DNA of 64,000 nt from Caulobacter sp. UNC279MFTsu5.1. GTDB taxonomy: Bacteria; Pseudomonadota; Alphaproteobacteria; Caulobacterales; Caulobacteraceae. Of this stretch, positions 1 through 13,000 are shown in pieces. A program made the position numbers and the translations under genes. The notes under the pieces were generated by a model. It did not search any database and was not told the origin of the DNA. It worked only from the letters and a program-made list of their open reading frames with translations. The stretch covers positions 62,001 to 126,000 of the forward strand of contig NZ_FORN01000010.1 in NCBI RefSeq assembly GCF_900114015.1, written 5' to 3'. How positions within the stretch are numbered: position 1 is the first letter of the stretch; each line of letters opens with the position of its first letter.

Positions 1-1189
<1,189 letters not shown>

Positions 1190-1318
1190 GGTCAGGGCCT
1201 GGGCCCGGGTCGAGTAAGGCAAAAGTCTATCCCCCGCGCGGGGCTCGCGGCCGCCGCGTCGTGTTGTTGGTCTCAAGGTGGAAGCGGCGCACCGTCGGCC
1301 CCTCGGCGCGCCGTCAGG

Positions 1319-2164
1319 TCAGGTCGCGCGGCGCTCGCGGTACGGAATGTCGTCGGAGCCGATCAGCACCCGCTCCATCACCCGCGGAAAGTCGCCATAG
1401 TCGCGCACCGCGTAGTGCAGGCCCGCGCGGTTGTCCCACAGGGCCACCGAGTTGGGCCGCCAGCGGAAGCGGGCGTGGTGTTCAGGCTTCTTGACCTCGT
1501 CGTACAGCCGAGCCAGCAGCGCCCGGCTCTCCTCCGGCGCCAGGTCGACGAAGCGCGGCTTGAGGCTGAAATTGATCCAGAAGACGTCCTCGCCGGTCTC
1601 CGGATGGGTGCGGATGGCGGGATGGGCGACCAGCGGGTAGCGCTCGCCCGAGCGGTTCAGGGCGTCCTGGTAGTCGTGAATCACATAGAGCTCATCGACC
1701 GCCGCCTTCAGGTCGTCGGACAGGCCGCGATAGATCGCGCCGCCGTCGGCCCAGATCGTGTCGCCGCCCACCTCGGGGATGTGCACGGCCTTCAGCACCG
1801 CGCCGAACGACGGATTGACCCGCCAGCTGGTGTCCGTGTGCCAGTGGTTCTCGCGGACGTCGTAGTCCTTCAGCGCCTGGGCCGAGATCGGCTGGACGGC
1901 CCGGTGGGTTTCGACCCCGCCGGTCGGGTGGGCGTAGACCTCGCCGAAATTGGCCGCGAAGGCCAGCTGCTGGTCGCGGGTGATGTCCTGGTCGCGGAAG
2001 AACAGCACCTTGCGCTCCAGCAGCAGGGCCTTCAGCGCATCGCGCTGCGTGCGGTCCAGCGGCTGGCGCAGATCGATCCCGCCGACTTCCGAGCCGATGG
2101 TCGGATTGAGGGGGATGGTGCTCAGTCCCGCCTTCTCGCGAAGACCGGTGATGGTGGCGCTCAT
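1319..2164 (-). CDS. TauD/TfdA-family 2-oxoglutarate-dependent dioxygenase
   Basis: Fe(II)/2-oxoglutarate dioxygenase of 281 aa, of the family that releases sulfite or sulfate from taurine or alkyl sulfates (TauD, AtsK) or hydroxylates other small acids. The iron-binding facial triad is visible: H109 and D111 in HWHTDTSW, and H250 in DNRAGLHYAV. Arginines near 261-265 would bind the 2-oxoglutarate carboxylate. I placed the start at 2164 because AGGAGAGG lies just upstream of that ATG; the frame stays open 34 codons further but without homology. It is divergent from a flavin monooxygenase across a 265-bp AT-rich interval and co-directional with the TonB receptor at 1-1189. The context fits sulfur-source scavenging, but the substrate is not determined by sequence; an arylalkanoate- or taurine-type substrate is equally possible. 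Confidence 0.9.
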   Translation of the reverse strand: MSATITGLREKAGLSTIPLNPTIGSEVGGIDLRQPLDRTQRDALKALLLERKVLFFRDQDITRDQQLAFAANFGEVYAHPTGGVETHRAVQPISAQALKDYDVRENHWHTDTSWRVNPSFGAVLKAVHIPEVGGDTIWADGGAIYRGLSDDLKAAVDELYVIHDYQDALNRSGERYPLVAHPAIRTHPETGEDVFWINFSLKPRFVDLAPEESRALLARLYDEVKKPEHHARFRWRPNSVALWDNRAGLHYAVRDYGDFPRVMERVLIGSDDIPYRERRAT

Positions 2165-2356
2165 GGGCCTCTCCTCGCCTGATGCGGTCGATGCGCGGCG
2201 AGCAACGCCGCGACGACCGGCAACATGGGCAATCCAGACCAGCGGCGCGACGCAGTATTCCTTCAATCCATCTCAGAGAATTATATATCTATACGCTTAA
2301 TATGCGTCTTCATGACGAGTGATCATAAGCACCAATGATAAGAACTCATAAGCCCT

Positions 2357-2365
2357 ATTGATCAA
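2357..2365. promoter_or_regulatory. Palindromic ATTGATCAA motif, possible operator
   Basis: The 8-bp palindrome TTGATCAA sits 65 bp before the ATG at 2430, inside an AT-rich interval between divergent genes. The same ATTGATCAA 9-mer recurs at 6273-6281 before the paralogous monooxygenase at 6366. Sharing between paralog promoters suggests a common regulator, but a 9-mer can recur by chance. Confidence 0.3.
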
Positions 2366-2429
2366 ACTCCATTGTCGCGCCCAGCGCCGAATGACAGTCA
2401 TGCCGCCGAAACGTCTATTGGAGGCCGTC

Positions 2430-3767
2430 ATGGCGAAGCGCAGGCAGTTGAAGCTCGGCCACATGATCGAGGGCGCGGGGCGCACCTGGACCGACTGGCG
2501 CCATCCCGACGCCCAGCCCGGCGCGAGCACCGACTTCAAGTACTACAGCCGCGCCGCTCGCCTGGCCGAACAGGGCAGGTTCGACTTCCTGTTCATCGCC
2601 GACAGCCTGTCGATCAACGCCAAGTCCAGTCCGCACTACCTGAACCGCTTCGAGCCGATCACCATCCTGTCGGCTCTGGCGGCGGTGACCCAGCACATCG
2701 GCCTGGTGGCCACGCTCAGCGTCACCTATTCGGAACCCTTCAACGTGGCCCGCCAGTTCGCCTCGCTGGACCACATCAGCGGCGGCCGCGGCGGCTGGAA
2801 CGTGGTCACCTCGTGGCTGGAGGGCTCGGCCGAGAACTTCGGCAAGGCCGAGCACCTGGCGCACGACGTCCGCTACCGCCTGGCGGCCGAATATCTCGAC
2901 GTCGTCCAGGGCCTCTGGGACAGCTGGGAGGACGACGCCCTGGTCCACGACAAGGCCAGCGGGGTGTTCTTCGATCCCGACAAGCTCAACACCCTGGACC
3001 ACAAGGGCGAGTTCCTGTCGGTGAAGGGGCCGCTGAACATCGCCCGCTCGCCCCAGGGCCAGCCGGTGATCTTCCAGGCCGGCGCTTCGGAGGACGGCCG
3101 CAACCTGGCGGCCAAGCGCGCCGACGCCATCTTCGTGGGCCATGGCGGCGTCGAGGAGGCGCGCGCCTACTACGCCGACGTCAAGGCGCGGGCCGCCGGC
3201 TTCGGCCGCGACCCCGACAGCCTGTTCATCCTGCCCGCCGCCGCGCCGATCATCGGCTCCACCGAGGCCGAGGCCGAGGCCCGCTGGCGGGAGCGCGCCG
3301 AGCTGGTGTCGATCGAGTCGGCCCTGGCCATGCTGGGGCGCGGCTTCAACGACCACGACTTCACCGCCTACGACCTCGACGCCCCCTTCCCCGACGTGTT
3401 CAGCCGCGGCGTCAACAGCTCGCAGTCGGCGACGCTGAAGATCGCCAAGGCGGTCGAGGAAGAGAACCTGACCCTGCGCCAGGTGGCCCTGCGCTTCGCC
3501 ACCCCGCGCGGCGACCTGGTGGGCACGCCCGAACAGATCGCCGACAAGTTCGAACTGTGGCTGGACAGCCGCGCCTCGGACGGCTTCGTGATCGGCGAGT
3601 CCCTGCCTGGCCAGTTCCAGCTGCTGATCGAGGAAGTCGTCCCCCTGCTGCAGAAGCGCGGGATCTTCCGCGAGGAGTATGAAGGCGCGACCTTCCGCGA
3701 AAGCCTCGGGATCGAAGTTCCGGCCAATCGCTTCACCGCCCGCAAGACCCGTCGCGCCGTCGCCTGA
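2430..3767 (+). CDS. NtaA/SnaA/DszA-family FMN-dependent monooxygenase
   Basis: Class C flavin monooxygenase of the bacterial-luciferase superfamily (445 aa). It would use FMNH2 supplied by a separate reductase, as nitrilotriacetate monooxygenase A, pristinamycin synthase SnaA and DszA do. The TIM-barrel landmarks are present: [10 protein letters not shown] near the N-terminus, the [13 protein letters not shown] strand, [17 protein letters not shown], and [15 protein letters not shown] chose the ATG at 2430 because TTGGAGG lies eight bases upstream; the open frame extends 24 codons further without family similarity. It is divergent from the TauD-like gene, followed by katG, and paralogous to the gene at 6366. 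No flavin reductase is encoded in the window, so the reductase must be elsewhere. The substrate may be an organosulfur or aminopolycarboxylate compound; the family does not settle it. Confidence 0.92.
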   Translation: MAKRRQLKLGHMIEGAGRTWTDWRHPDAQPGASTDFKYYSRAARLAEQGRFDFLFIADSLSINAKSSPHYLNRFEPITILSALAAVTQHIGLVATLSVTYSEPFNVARQFASLDHISGGRGGWNVVTSWLEGSAENFGKAEHLAHDVRYRLAAEYLDVVQGLWDSWEDDALVHDKASGVFFDPDKLNTLDHKGEFLSVKGPLNIARSPQGQPVIFQAGASEDGRNLAAKRADAIFVGHGGVEEARAYYADVKARAAGFGRDPDSLFILPAAAPIIGSTEAEAEARWRERAELVSIESALAMLGRGFNDHDFTAYDLDAPFPDVFSRGVNSSQSATLKIAKAVEEENLTLRQVALRFATPRGDLVGTPEQIADKFELWLDSRASDGFVIGESLPGQFQLLIEEVVPLLQKRGIFREEYEGATFRESLGIEVPANRFTARKTRRAVA

Positions 3768-3820
3768 GACCGCCGGCGCGGTCGGACATCTCGTCCGCCC
3801 CGGATCGGCAAAGGTTTCGA

Positions 3821-3835
3821 CTATCGCTTTGATAG
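3821..3835. promoter_or_regulatory. CTATC-N5-GATAG inverted repeat upstream of katG, OxyR-like
   Basis: A perfect inverted repeat, CTATCGCTTTGATAG, has its centre 100 bp before the katG ATG. It also satisfies the T-N11-A pattern of LysR-type regulators. OxyR, a LysR-type regulator, controls katG in many proteobacteria, so an OxyR site is a reasonable guess. No oxyR gene lies in the window. Confidence 0.4.
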
Positions 3836-3876
3836 GAACAATCAATTTTACCAATGGCGTGAAGAGCGTTGTCTAG

Positions 3877-6108
<2,232 letters not shown>

Positions 6109-6135
6109 CGCGTTCCGACGCGAACGAGACCTCCT

Positions 6136-6164
6136 GGGGCGCCCGCCGCCATGACGGGCGCCCC
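6136..6164 (+). terminator. Hairpin downstream of katG
   Basis: A perfect 10-bp inverted repeat (GGGGCGCCCG with CGGGCGCCCC) around a 9-nt loop lies 28 bp after the katG stop codon. Only a weak AACCTT follows instead of a T-run, so it may be a rho-independent terminator of limited strength or a 3' stabiliser. Confidence 0.6.
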
Positions 6165-6272
6165 AACCTTGTCGGCCGACCTCGGCGCCGCCCGTTCGAG
6201 GCGTGCAATTTTCCTAGGACCGATGAAAGAAAACCAGAAACACTCTGTAATTATTGACTATTTTGACGTCCA

Positions 6273-6281
6273 ATTGATCAA
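6273..6281. promoter_or_regulatory. Second ATTGATCAA motif
   Basis: Copy of the ATTGATCAA motif at 2357-2365, here 85 bp before the ATG of the second monooxygenase in an AT-rich stretch (about 6210-6300) within otherwise GC-rich DNA. A shared operator for the two paralogs is plausible but unproven. Confidence 0.3.
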
Positions 6282-6365
6282 CGCAAATCGCCCTGTTCAG
6301 CAGTGCTCGTTATCGGAGAACGGCGTGAAACCGTAGCCTCAGGCTCCAATTTCGAGGGCTTGACC

Positions 6366-7709
6366 ATGACTCAGCATCCTACCCGCCAGCTCAAACTGGG
6401 CGCGATCCTGGCCGGTGTCGGCACCGATCACACACGCTGGCGCGATCCGGCCCTGCCCGGCGACGCCAGCATCGACATCAACTGGTACATCGACAACGCC
6501 CGCCTGGCCGAGGCCGCCAAGTTCGACCTGGTGTTCATCGTCGACAGCCCGTTCATCACCCCCGACACCGCCCCGCACTTCCTCAACCGGCTGGAGCCCC
6601 TGACCCTGCTGTCGGCCGTGGCGGTCTCGACCTCGAAGATCGGCCTGGTCGGCACCCTGACCACCTCCTACTGGGAGCCCTACAACGTCGCCCGCCAGTT
6701 CGGCTCGCTGGACCACATCAGCAAGGGCCGGGCCGGCTGGAACGTGGTGACCACCGGCCTGGAAGGCGCGGCGAGGAACTATGGCCGCGACGAGCATTTC
6801 GACCATGCCGAGCGCTATGAGCGGGCCGGCGAGTTCGTCGAGGTGGTCCAGGGCCTGTGGGACAGCTACGAGGACGACGCCTTCCCGCGCGACAAGGCCG
6901 CCGGCGTCTTCCTGGACAAGACCAAGCAGCATGCGCTGAACCACAAGGGCAAGCACTTCTCGGTGGCCGGTCCCCTGGCCATATCACACTCGCCGCAAGG
7001 CCAGCCGGTGATCTTCCAGGCCGGCGTCAGCGGCGCGGGCCGTGACCTGGGCGCCAGGATCGCCGAGGGCGTGTTCGCCGGCGTCGACACCTTCGAGGAC
7101 GCCCAGGAATACTATGCCGACCTGAAGGCCCGCGCCGCCGCCCTGGGCCGCGATCCCGACCACATCAGCGTGCTGCCGGGCATCGCCCCGATCATCGCCG
7201 ACACCGACGAGGAGGCCCAGGCGATCGCCGAGGCCCAGGCCGGCGGCCGCGAGATCGAAAAGCTGCTGGTCGAGCTGGGCCGCGCCTTCGGCTACCACGA
7301 CTTCAAGCAGTATCCGCTGGACGGCCCGTTCCCTGATGTCAGCAAGCTCAGCCTCAACAGCTATAAGGGCCATGCCGAGCGCATCGTCCGCATCGCCCGG
7401 GCCGAGAACCTGACGGTGCGCCAGGCGGCGGAGCGCTTCGGCCGCTGGAAGGCCAATTTCGTCGGCTCGCCCCAGACCGTCGCCGATGAGATCGAGCGCT
7501 GGTTCGTCGGCCGCGCCGTCGACGGATTCATCCTCCACGTCACCGGACCGCACGCGTTCGCCCAGTTCCGCGAGAAGGTCGTGCCGATCCTCCAGGCCAA
7601 GGGCCTGTTCCGCACCGAATACGAGCACGACACCCTGCGCGGCCACCTGGGCCTGCCGGTTCCGGAGCACCGCTGGGCTAGGTCGCCCGATCAGATCGCG
7701 GCCGAATAG
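6366..7709 (+). CDS. Second NtaA/SnaA/DszA-family FMN-dependent monooxygenase
   Basis: Luciferase-like flavin monooxygenase of 447 aa, clearly paralogous to the gene at 2430. Shared landmarks are KFDLVFIVDS, EPLTLLSAVAVST, SLDHISKGRAGWNVVTT and [14 protein letters not shown], and both end with a glycine-rich ...R.HLGL/ESLG..VP segment. It would need FMNH2 from a reductase encoded elsewhere. I chose the ATG at 6366, preceded by GAGGG ten bases upstream; earlier in-frame codons lack family similarity. It sits 257 bp after katG, behind its own AT-rich promoter region, so it is probably transcribed separately. Its stop codon lies inside a bidirectional hairpin shared with the convergent GH43 gene. 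Two paralogs side by side may attack related substrates of different chain length; that is inference. Confidence 0.92.
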   Translation: MTQHPTRQLKLGAILAGVGTDHTRWRDPALPGDASIDINWYIDNARLAEAAKFDLVFIVDSPFITPDTAPHFLNRLEPLTLLSAVAVSTSKIGLVGTLTTSYWEPYNVARQFGSLDHISKGRAGWNVVTTGLEGAARNYGRDEHFDHAERYERAGEFVEVVQGLWDSYEDDAFPRDKAAGVFLDKTKQHALNHKGKHFSVAGPLAISHSPQGQPVIFQAGVSGAGRDLGARIAEGVFAGVDTFEDAQEYYADLKARAAALGRDPDHISVLPGIAPIIADTDEEAQAIAEAQAGGREIEKLLVELGRAFGYHDFKQYPLDGPFPDVSKLSLNSYKGHAERIVRIARAENLTVRQAAERFGRWKANFVGSPQTVADEIERWFVGRAVDGFILHVTGPHAFAQFREKVVPILQAKGLFRTEYEHDTLRGHLGLPVPEHRWARSPDQIAAE

Positions 7710-7718
7710 GCCGCGATC
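7694..7718. terminator. Hairpin between convergent genes
   Basis: A perfect 10-bp inverted repeat (GATCGCGGCC with GGCCGCGATC) around the 5-nt loop GAATA spans the stop codon of the monooxygenase gene and faces the stop of the convergent GH43 gene. No T-run follows in either direction. It is a likely bidirectional terminator. Confidence 0.55.
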
Positions 7719-7722
7719 GCCT

Positions 7723-9780
7723 TCACTTCGCCGGCCGGCTCTTCGACGCGCCGGTCGACCAGAGGAAGCGGACGCCGTCGCGCCCGTCCGGCGCCGGCCC
7801 GGGGCTGTCGGCGAACACCTTGCCGGTGGCCGGATCGATCCTCAGGAAGCGATGGGTGGCCAGGGACATCAGCACCAGTTCGCCGGTCGGCGTCTCGATC
7901 CACTGGAAGCTCTGACCGGCGCCCGGGCGGCCGTCCGACAGGCTGACGCCGCCGCTCGGGTCCACGGCGAGGTAGGCCCCGCCGGACTTGAGCGCCACGC
8001 GCCCCAGCTTCATGTCCACGACGGTGAAAGGCGTCGGCGGCCCCGCTTGCAGGCGCCCGGCCTCGACGCCAAGGCCAGTCGCGGCGCCGAACCCGGTCAG
8101 GCGCACGGCCTGGCCGTAGGGGATCGGTCGCATCAGTCCGTGAGGATCGGGCTCGCGCACCCTGATGCTGTCGAAGTCGGCGTGGCCGCCGGCCTGCCCA
8201 GCCTGGTTGTAGGCGAACAGCGAATAGCGGACGCCCTGGAAGGTCTTCAGCTGGAAGACCATGTCGAACGGGCCGCCCAGGGGCGTGAAGTGCTCGCCGT
8301 CGGCCGAATAGCTGAACTGGCTCTTCTCGGCGAGGAAGTCGGCGTGCCAGATCGGACCGACAGGGATCGGAACCCGCGCGCGATCGCCCGTATAGGCGTT
8401 GAACTGCACCAGGCTCAGCCCGTCGCCGTCGCGCTCGACCCCGATCCAGGCATAGGGCTTGTTCAGCAGCGCCAGGCCGGCCACGTCCCCGGGCCGCAGA
8501 CCCGACGGATCGAGCTTGACGACCGGCGACGACCGCGGACCGATCGCCCGCTGAGTCAGGGTGTTTCGCGCCTCCCAGAAGCTCTTGGCCGGCTGGGTCT
8601 TCAGGCGCAGGAAACCGGGCCGCTCGGCGAGGGACCATTTGTCGTCGACCGGGACATGGTTCCACTGCCAGATCGGCTTGAGCGTCGGGGCGGAGAAGTC
8701 GTCGTCCCGTTCGTACGGGGCCGAGATCGGCTCCACCTTAGCCGTCTTCGGTTTCACCCAGGCGCGCGGCGTGCGGCCCAGATTGCCGGGAAGCCCGAAA
8801 TAGGGCCAGCCGTCCTTCCAGGTCACCGGAGACAGCGCCGTGAGCCGGCCCACGGCGTTGTAGTCCATCATCGAATAGCCCCACCACTCGCCGGCCGGCG
8901 TCCGGATCACCCCGCCCTGGTGCAGCGAATGCCGTCCGCGCGATTCGGGGTCGCCCGGCCGGATCCTGTCGCCCTCCAGCCGGTTGCCCTGGGCGAGGCC
9001 GAAGTCCTCGTCGATGCTGACGGCGCGATTGACCTCGTAGGGTCCCTCCGGCCGATCGGCCCGAGCCGCCGCCAGCCGCATCGGCCCGTCCCAGACGGCG
9101 CTGGTGATGTAGTAGCGGCCGTCGATCTTGTAGAAATGCGAGCCCTCGCCCATGCCCGAACCCTTCGGAATGATGATCCTCTGAGTGCCCGGCACGATGT
9201 CCGTGAGCTGATCGTTCAGTTGGGCGAACAGGACCTCGTCGTAGCCCCAGACGACATAGACCTTGCCGTCGTCGTCGAAGAGCACCGAAAGGTCGTGCAG
9301 CGAGACCTTCATCGGCGTTCGCGTCCACGGCCCGGCCGGGCTGGTCGCGCGGAAGACCTGGGTGGTCTGGCCGTTCACATTGCTGAAGATGTAGAAGACG
9401 CCGTCGTGGTGGCGAAAGCTCGGCGCCCAGATGCCCTGGCCGTAGATCTCTCGGCCATCTTCCAGCCGAAACTGCGGACCCAGGTCCAGCTTGTCCGAGG
9501 CGTAGGCCACGAAACGCCAGTTCACCAGATCCCGCGAGCGCAGAATCGGCAGGCCGGGCATGGCGTGCATCGTCGTGCCCGTCAGATAGAAGTCGTCGCC
9601 GACCCTGATCATGTCGGGGTCGGAGAACTCGTCGTAGAACAGCGGGTTGGTGAACGTGCCGTCGCCGTTGTCGGCGGTCCAAGTGCGCGAGGCCGGGCCC
9701 CGCTCCGCCGGTTCGGCGCTTGCGGGCGAGGTCGACAAGACCAGAGCCAGGCCGATCACCCCAACGACTTTCAGCAGCAC
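7723..9780 (-). CDS. Secreted GH43-family glycosidase with C-terminal beta-trefoil-like domain
   Basis: Glycoside hydrolase family 43 enzyme (xylosidase, arabinofuranosidase or galactosidase types), about 685 aa, exported. The five-bladed catalytic domain spans about residues 40-340. It has the general-base segment FSDPDMIRVGDDFYLT (D54) and a general-acid candidate Glu in GSGMGEGSHFYK. A GH43-associated beta-sandwich follows at about 350-540. The last ~120 residues repeat a YLAVD/FRWI-like pattern (AYLAVDPSGG, FQWIETPTGE, RFLRIDPATG) suggestive of a fascin-like beta-trefoil. I chose the GTG at 9780: GGAGAG lies six bases upstream and translation then starts directly with a signal peptide ending STSPASA. 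An upstream ATG at 9870 would add 30 residues before the signal. The gene lies downstream of the TonB receptor on the same strand, suggesting oligosaccharide processing. Confidence 0.88.
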   Translation of the reverse strand: MLLKVVGVIGLALVLSTSPASAEPAERGPASRTWTADNGDGTFTNPLFYDEFSDPDMIRVGDDFYLTGTTMHAMPGLPILRSRDLVNWRFVAYASDKLDLGPQFRLEDGREIYGQGIWAPSFRHHDGVFYIFSNVNGQTTQVFRATSPAGPWTRTPMKVSLHDLSVLFDDDGKVYVVWGYDEVLFAQLNDQLTDIVPGTQRIIIPKGSGMGEGSHFYKIDGRYYITSAVWDGPMRLAAARADRPEGPYEVNRAVSIDEDFGLAQGNRLEGDRIRPGDPESRGRHSLHQGGVIRTPAGEWWGYSMMDYNAVGRLTALSPVTWKDGWPYFGLPGNLGRTPRAWVKPKTAKVEPISAPYERDDDFSAPTLKPIWQWNHVPVDDKWSLAERPGFLRLKTQPAKSFWEARNTLTQRAIGPRSSPVVKLDPSGLRPGDVAGLALLNKPYAWIGVERDGDGLSLVQFNAYTGDRARVPIPVGPIWHADFLAEKSQFSYSADGEHFTPLGGPFDMVFQLKTFQGVRYSLFAYNQAGQAGGHADFDSIRVREPDPHGLMRPIPYGQAVRLTGFGAATGLGVEAGRLQAGPPTPFTVVDMKLGRVALKSGGAYLAVDPSGGVSLSDGRPGAGQSFQWIETPTGELVLMSLATHRFLRIDPATGKVFADSPGPAPDGRDGVRFLWSTGASKSRPAK

Positions 9781-9967
9781 GAGCACCTCTCCAAGCTTGT
9801 TCCACACGGCGACGGCGTGCGAGCGGGAGCCCGCGCCTCGCGCCTTCGCCACCCGGCCCGAACGGCGCAAGCCCTGCCCTCGGTCCGCGCCAAGACCTCA
9901 TAGGCCCTCGCCCACCACGAGAAAACGCCCGGGCCGGTACGGCGGTGAAGCCGTGCCGATCCGGGCG

Positions 9968-10000
9968 GCCGCCCAGGGGGGAGGGGGGGGATTGGGCGGC
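9968..10000 (-). terminator. Hairpin with G-tract loop after the TonB receptor gene
   Basis: An 8-bp inverted repeat (GCCGCCCA with TGGGCGGC) lies just past the stop of the receptor. The 17-nt loop is almost pure G on the plus strand (G6-A-G8) and pure C/T in the receptor transcript. There is no U-tract. It is a terminator candidate; the G-runs on the other strand could also stall polymerases. Confidence 0.45.
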
Positions 10001-10005
10001 TTGAG

Positions 10006-13000
10006 TTAGAAGCTGTAGCGCAGGCCGACGTGGTAGAACCGGCCCAGCAGGTCGTAGAGCGCCGGATTGGCGTCCAGGCCGGTGTTGGTCTGGGGCGATG
10101 GCGTCGGATCCCGGTTGAACAGGTTGGCGACCTTGAAATAGGCCGTCAGTCCCTTCTTCACCTCATAGGATCCGCTCAGGTCCACGTAGGTGGCGCCCTT
10201 CATCTGGTTGTAGTCGATGGTCGGGTAGTTGTTGTTGTCGGCTGCGGTTCTACCCACCGGACAGCTGCCGGCGGCGCACTCGATGTACTGGCCGCCGATG
10301 ACGCCGTCGCTGAACCAGCGCTCCTGCAGGCTGAGCATGAACCGGTCCGAACTCCAGCTCTGGACGGCGAGCACCTTCCAGTCCGGCGTGGCCCCGGAGT
10401 TCTGGCCCGCGGTGTCGATGACGGAGCCGCCGGGGAAGCCTTGATTGGTGACGAACTTGTGGGTGTTGGTCGCCAGGGCGCGCAGGTCGAAGTGGCCCGG
10501 CACGCTCGGGATATCGAACCGGTAGCTGGCTTCGATGTCGAAACCGCTGGTCTTGATCGAGGCCAGGTTGAACACCTGGGCGTTGACGTAGGGCGTCGTG
10601 CCGGCCGGCGGGGCGAAATTGAAGCTGCCGCAATACTGCGTCAGACCCGCATAGCAGAAGTTGACGACCTGCTGAGCGCTCAGGCTGGAGATGCCGCCGT
10701 TCAGGACGATGTTGTACCAATCGACCGACACGCTGAAACCCGGCAGCCATTTGGGGTTGGACAGCACCACGCCGAGGCTGGCGTTCTTGGCGATTTCCGG
10801 CTTCAGGTTCGGGTTGCCGACCACGTTCTGGAGAACCAGCAGCGCGCCGGGGCCCGCGGGCTGGCCGGGCGGAGGCGTGCCGTTCGAGGGAATGGTGAAG
10901 TTGGGCAGCGTGGTCGTGACCGGCGCGGCGTAAAGCTCCGACAGGTTGGGCGCGCGGACGTCGCGCGAGGTCACCGCCCGCAGGCGGACGCCGTCGACCG
11001 GCGTGTCCCAGGTGGCGCCGACCTTCCAGGTATAGACCGTGCCCGAGGTGCTGTAGTCGGTCCAGCGGCCGGCGGCGTTGAGGTTGGCCTTGCCCGCGGC
11101 TTCGGAGTTCACCAGCGGCACGTTCACTTCGGCGTACGCTTCCTTGACGTTGTATTTGCCGGCGCCGGAGTGATAGTTGCCCGCGTACCAGTTGTTTCCC
11201 GCCGTCGCGAGCAATGGATCCGCCGGATAGTCGGCGGTGTAGGGCGAAGCCGCCGAACCGTCGCCATAGGGGTCGCCCTGGACGTGGTAGGCCTCGCGGC
11301 GATACTCGGCGCCGAACGCCAAGGCCACGGGTCCCGCCCATCCGTTGATGGGCTCGCCGCTGAAGTTGATGCTGGCGACATCCTGCTTCTGGACCGAATG
11401 CTGGTACGGGCCGTTCTCGGGCGTGATGTAGGCCAGCGCCGCGTCGCTGGGCCGCTGTCCGCCGAAGACGTTGATCGGCTGGCAGCCGTTGGCCCGCGCC
11501 ACGGGGTCGGCGCAGACGATCTGGCCATTGACGAGGACGGCCTGGACAGCCGCGTTGTAGCGGTTTTTCAGCAGGATGTCGCGAACATGGATGTTCGTGG
11601 TGTTCTCGCCGTGCTGGTAGTAGGCGTCGTAGCGCCAATCCGTGCCGAGGGCGGTGAACTTGCCGTCGGCGCCGATCACCCCGCGATACTGCGTCCGCGT
11701 CGGATGCACCGAGATGTTCCTAGGCAGCAGGGCGTTGCTGGTGCCGAAGGTGAAGCTGGTGATGTTGTTGGCGGCGCAGGCGGCCACGACCGACGCCGGC
11801 AGATAGGGATTGGAGCACGACATCGTCAGGCCGGTCGTCGCCGCGCCCGGATTGGGCTGGTTGCTGGATTCGACACGGGCGACGTTCAGGGTCGCGTAGA
11901 TCTCGTTGTTATCGTCGATGTCGTAGGCGATCCGGCCGTAGCTGTTCATCCGCTTGATTTCGGACTGCAGCGACGTGCCGACGCCGACATTGCCCGACAG
12001 GTCGCCGCCGACGCAGAAGCCGCCATTCGAGTAGCAACCGATCACCGCGCCGTTGGCGGCCTTGGACGGCACGCCGTTCGAGCCGTACTGGAACTGGAAC
12101 GGGTTTCCGTTCTGGTCGAAGGCGGTGCCTTGCAGAGGCCCTGCGCTAATCAGGCCGTACTTGGTGTACTGATAGGCCTGGGCGTGCTCGCGGTAGAGGT
12201 ATTGCGGCGAGCCGTCGTTGGTGACGCCGCGATTGATCAGGGTGGCCGTGGTGTACCAGTCGCGACTGCCCGGCGCGTCCTCGCCGAAGCCGCCGGCGGG
12301 CACGCCTTCTTCGTCGTCATATTCGGCGCTGACCTGGACGTGCAGGCGATCGTTCAGGAAGGCCTTGCCGCCGGCGACCTGCAGCAGGAACTGCTCGTTG
12401 TCGCCATAGGTCGTGACGCCGCCGGCGACATTGGCCTTGAAACCTTCGAACTTCTTGTCGGTGATGAAGTTGACGACGCCGCCGACCGCGTCAGAGCCGT
12501 AGGAGGCGGACGCGCCGCCGGTCACGACGTCGACCCGCTGGACCAGCAGTTGCGGGAACAGGCTGATATCGGGAACACCCGTGATGTTGGCGGGAACCAC
12601 GCGTTGGCCGTCCAGCAGGGTGAGCGTCCTGATCGGGGTCAGGCCGCGCAGCGAGAATGAGCTCAAACCCTGCGAACCGCTCGAGGTGCTGAACGTACCG
12701 GTGGTCGCGCCCGTCGACCCCTGCAAGGAGGGCAATTGGGCGATGGTGGTGAAGACGTTCGGCTCGGCGTTGCGCTCCAGGTCGGCCTGGCCCAGGGCCT
12801 GGGTCGGCGTGGGCGCGGTGAAGCCGGTGGACCGGATCCGGGAGCCGGTGACCACGATTTCGGAGAGCGCGGTGGCGGAGGCGGGCTCAGGCGCCGCGGG
12901 GGGCGCTGGAACCTGCGCCGTCTGCGCGTTGGCGGATCCCGCTGATACGATCACCGCGACCGCGCTGGTCGCGAACAAAGCGCTCAAAAAGGATGATCCC

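Noticed and set aside
3768..3783. GACCGC-CGGC-GCGGTC hairpin after the first monooxygenase gene
   Set aside because: A 6-bp GC stem without a T-run is expected by chance in DNA this GC-rich.
7486..9903. Plus-strand open frame of 805 codons opposite GH43
   Set aside because: It runs antisense to a secreted GH43 enzyme with catalytic motifs and begins inside the monooxygenase gene; no recognisable domain.
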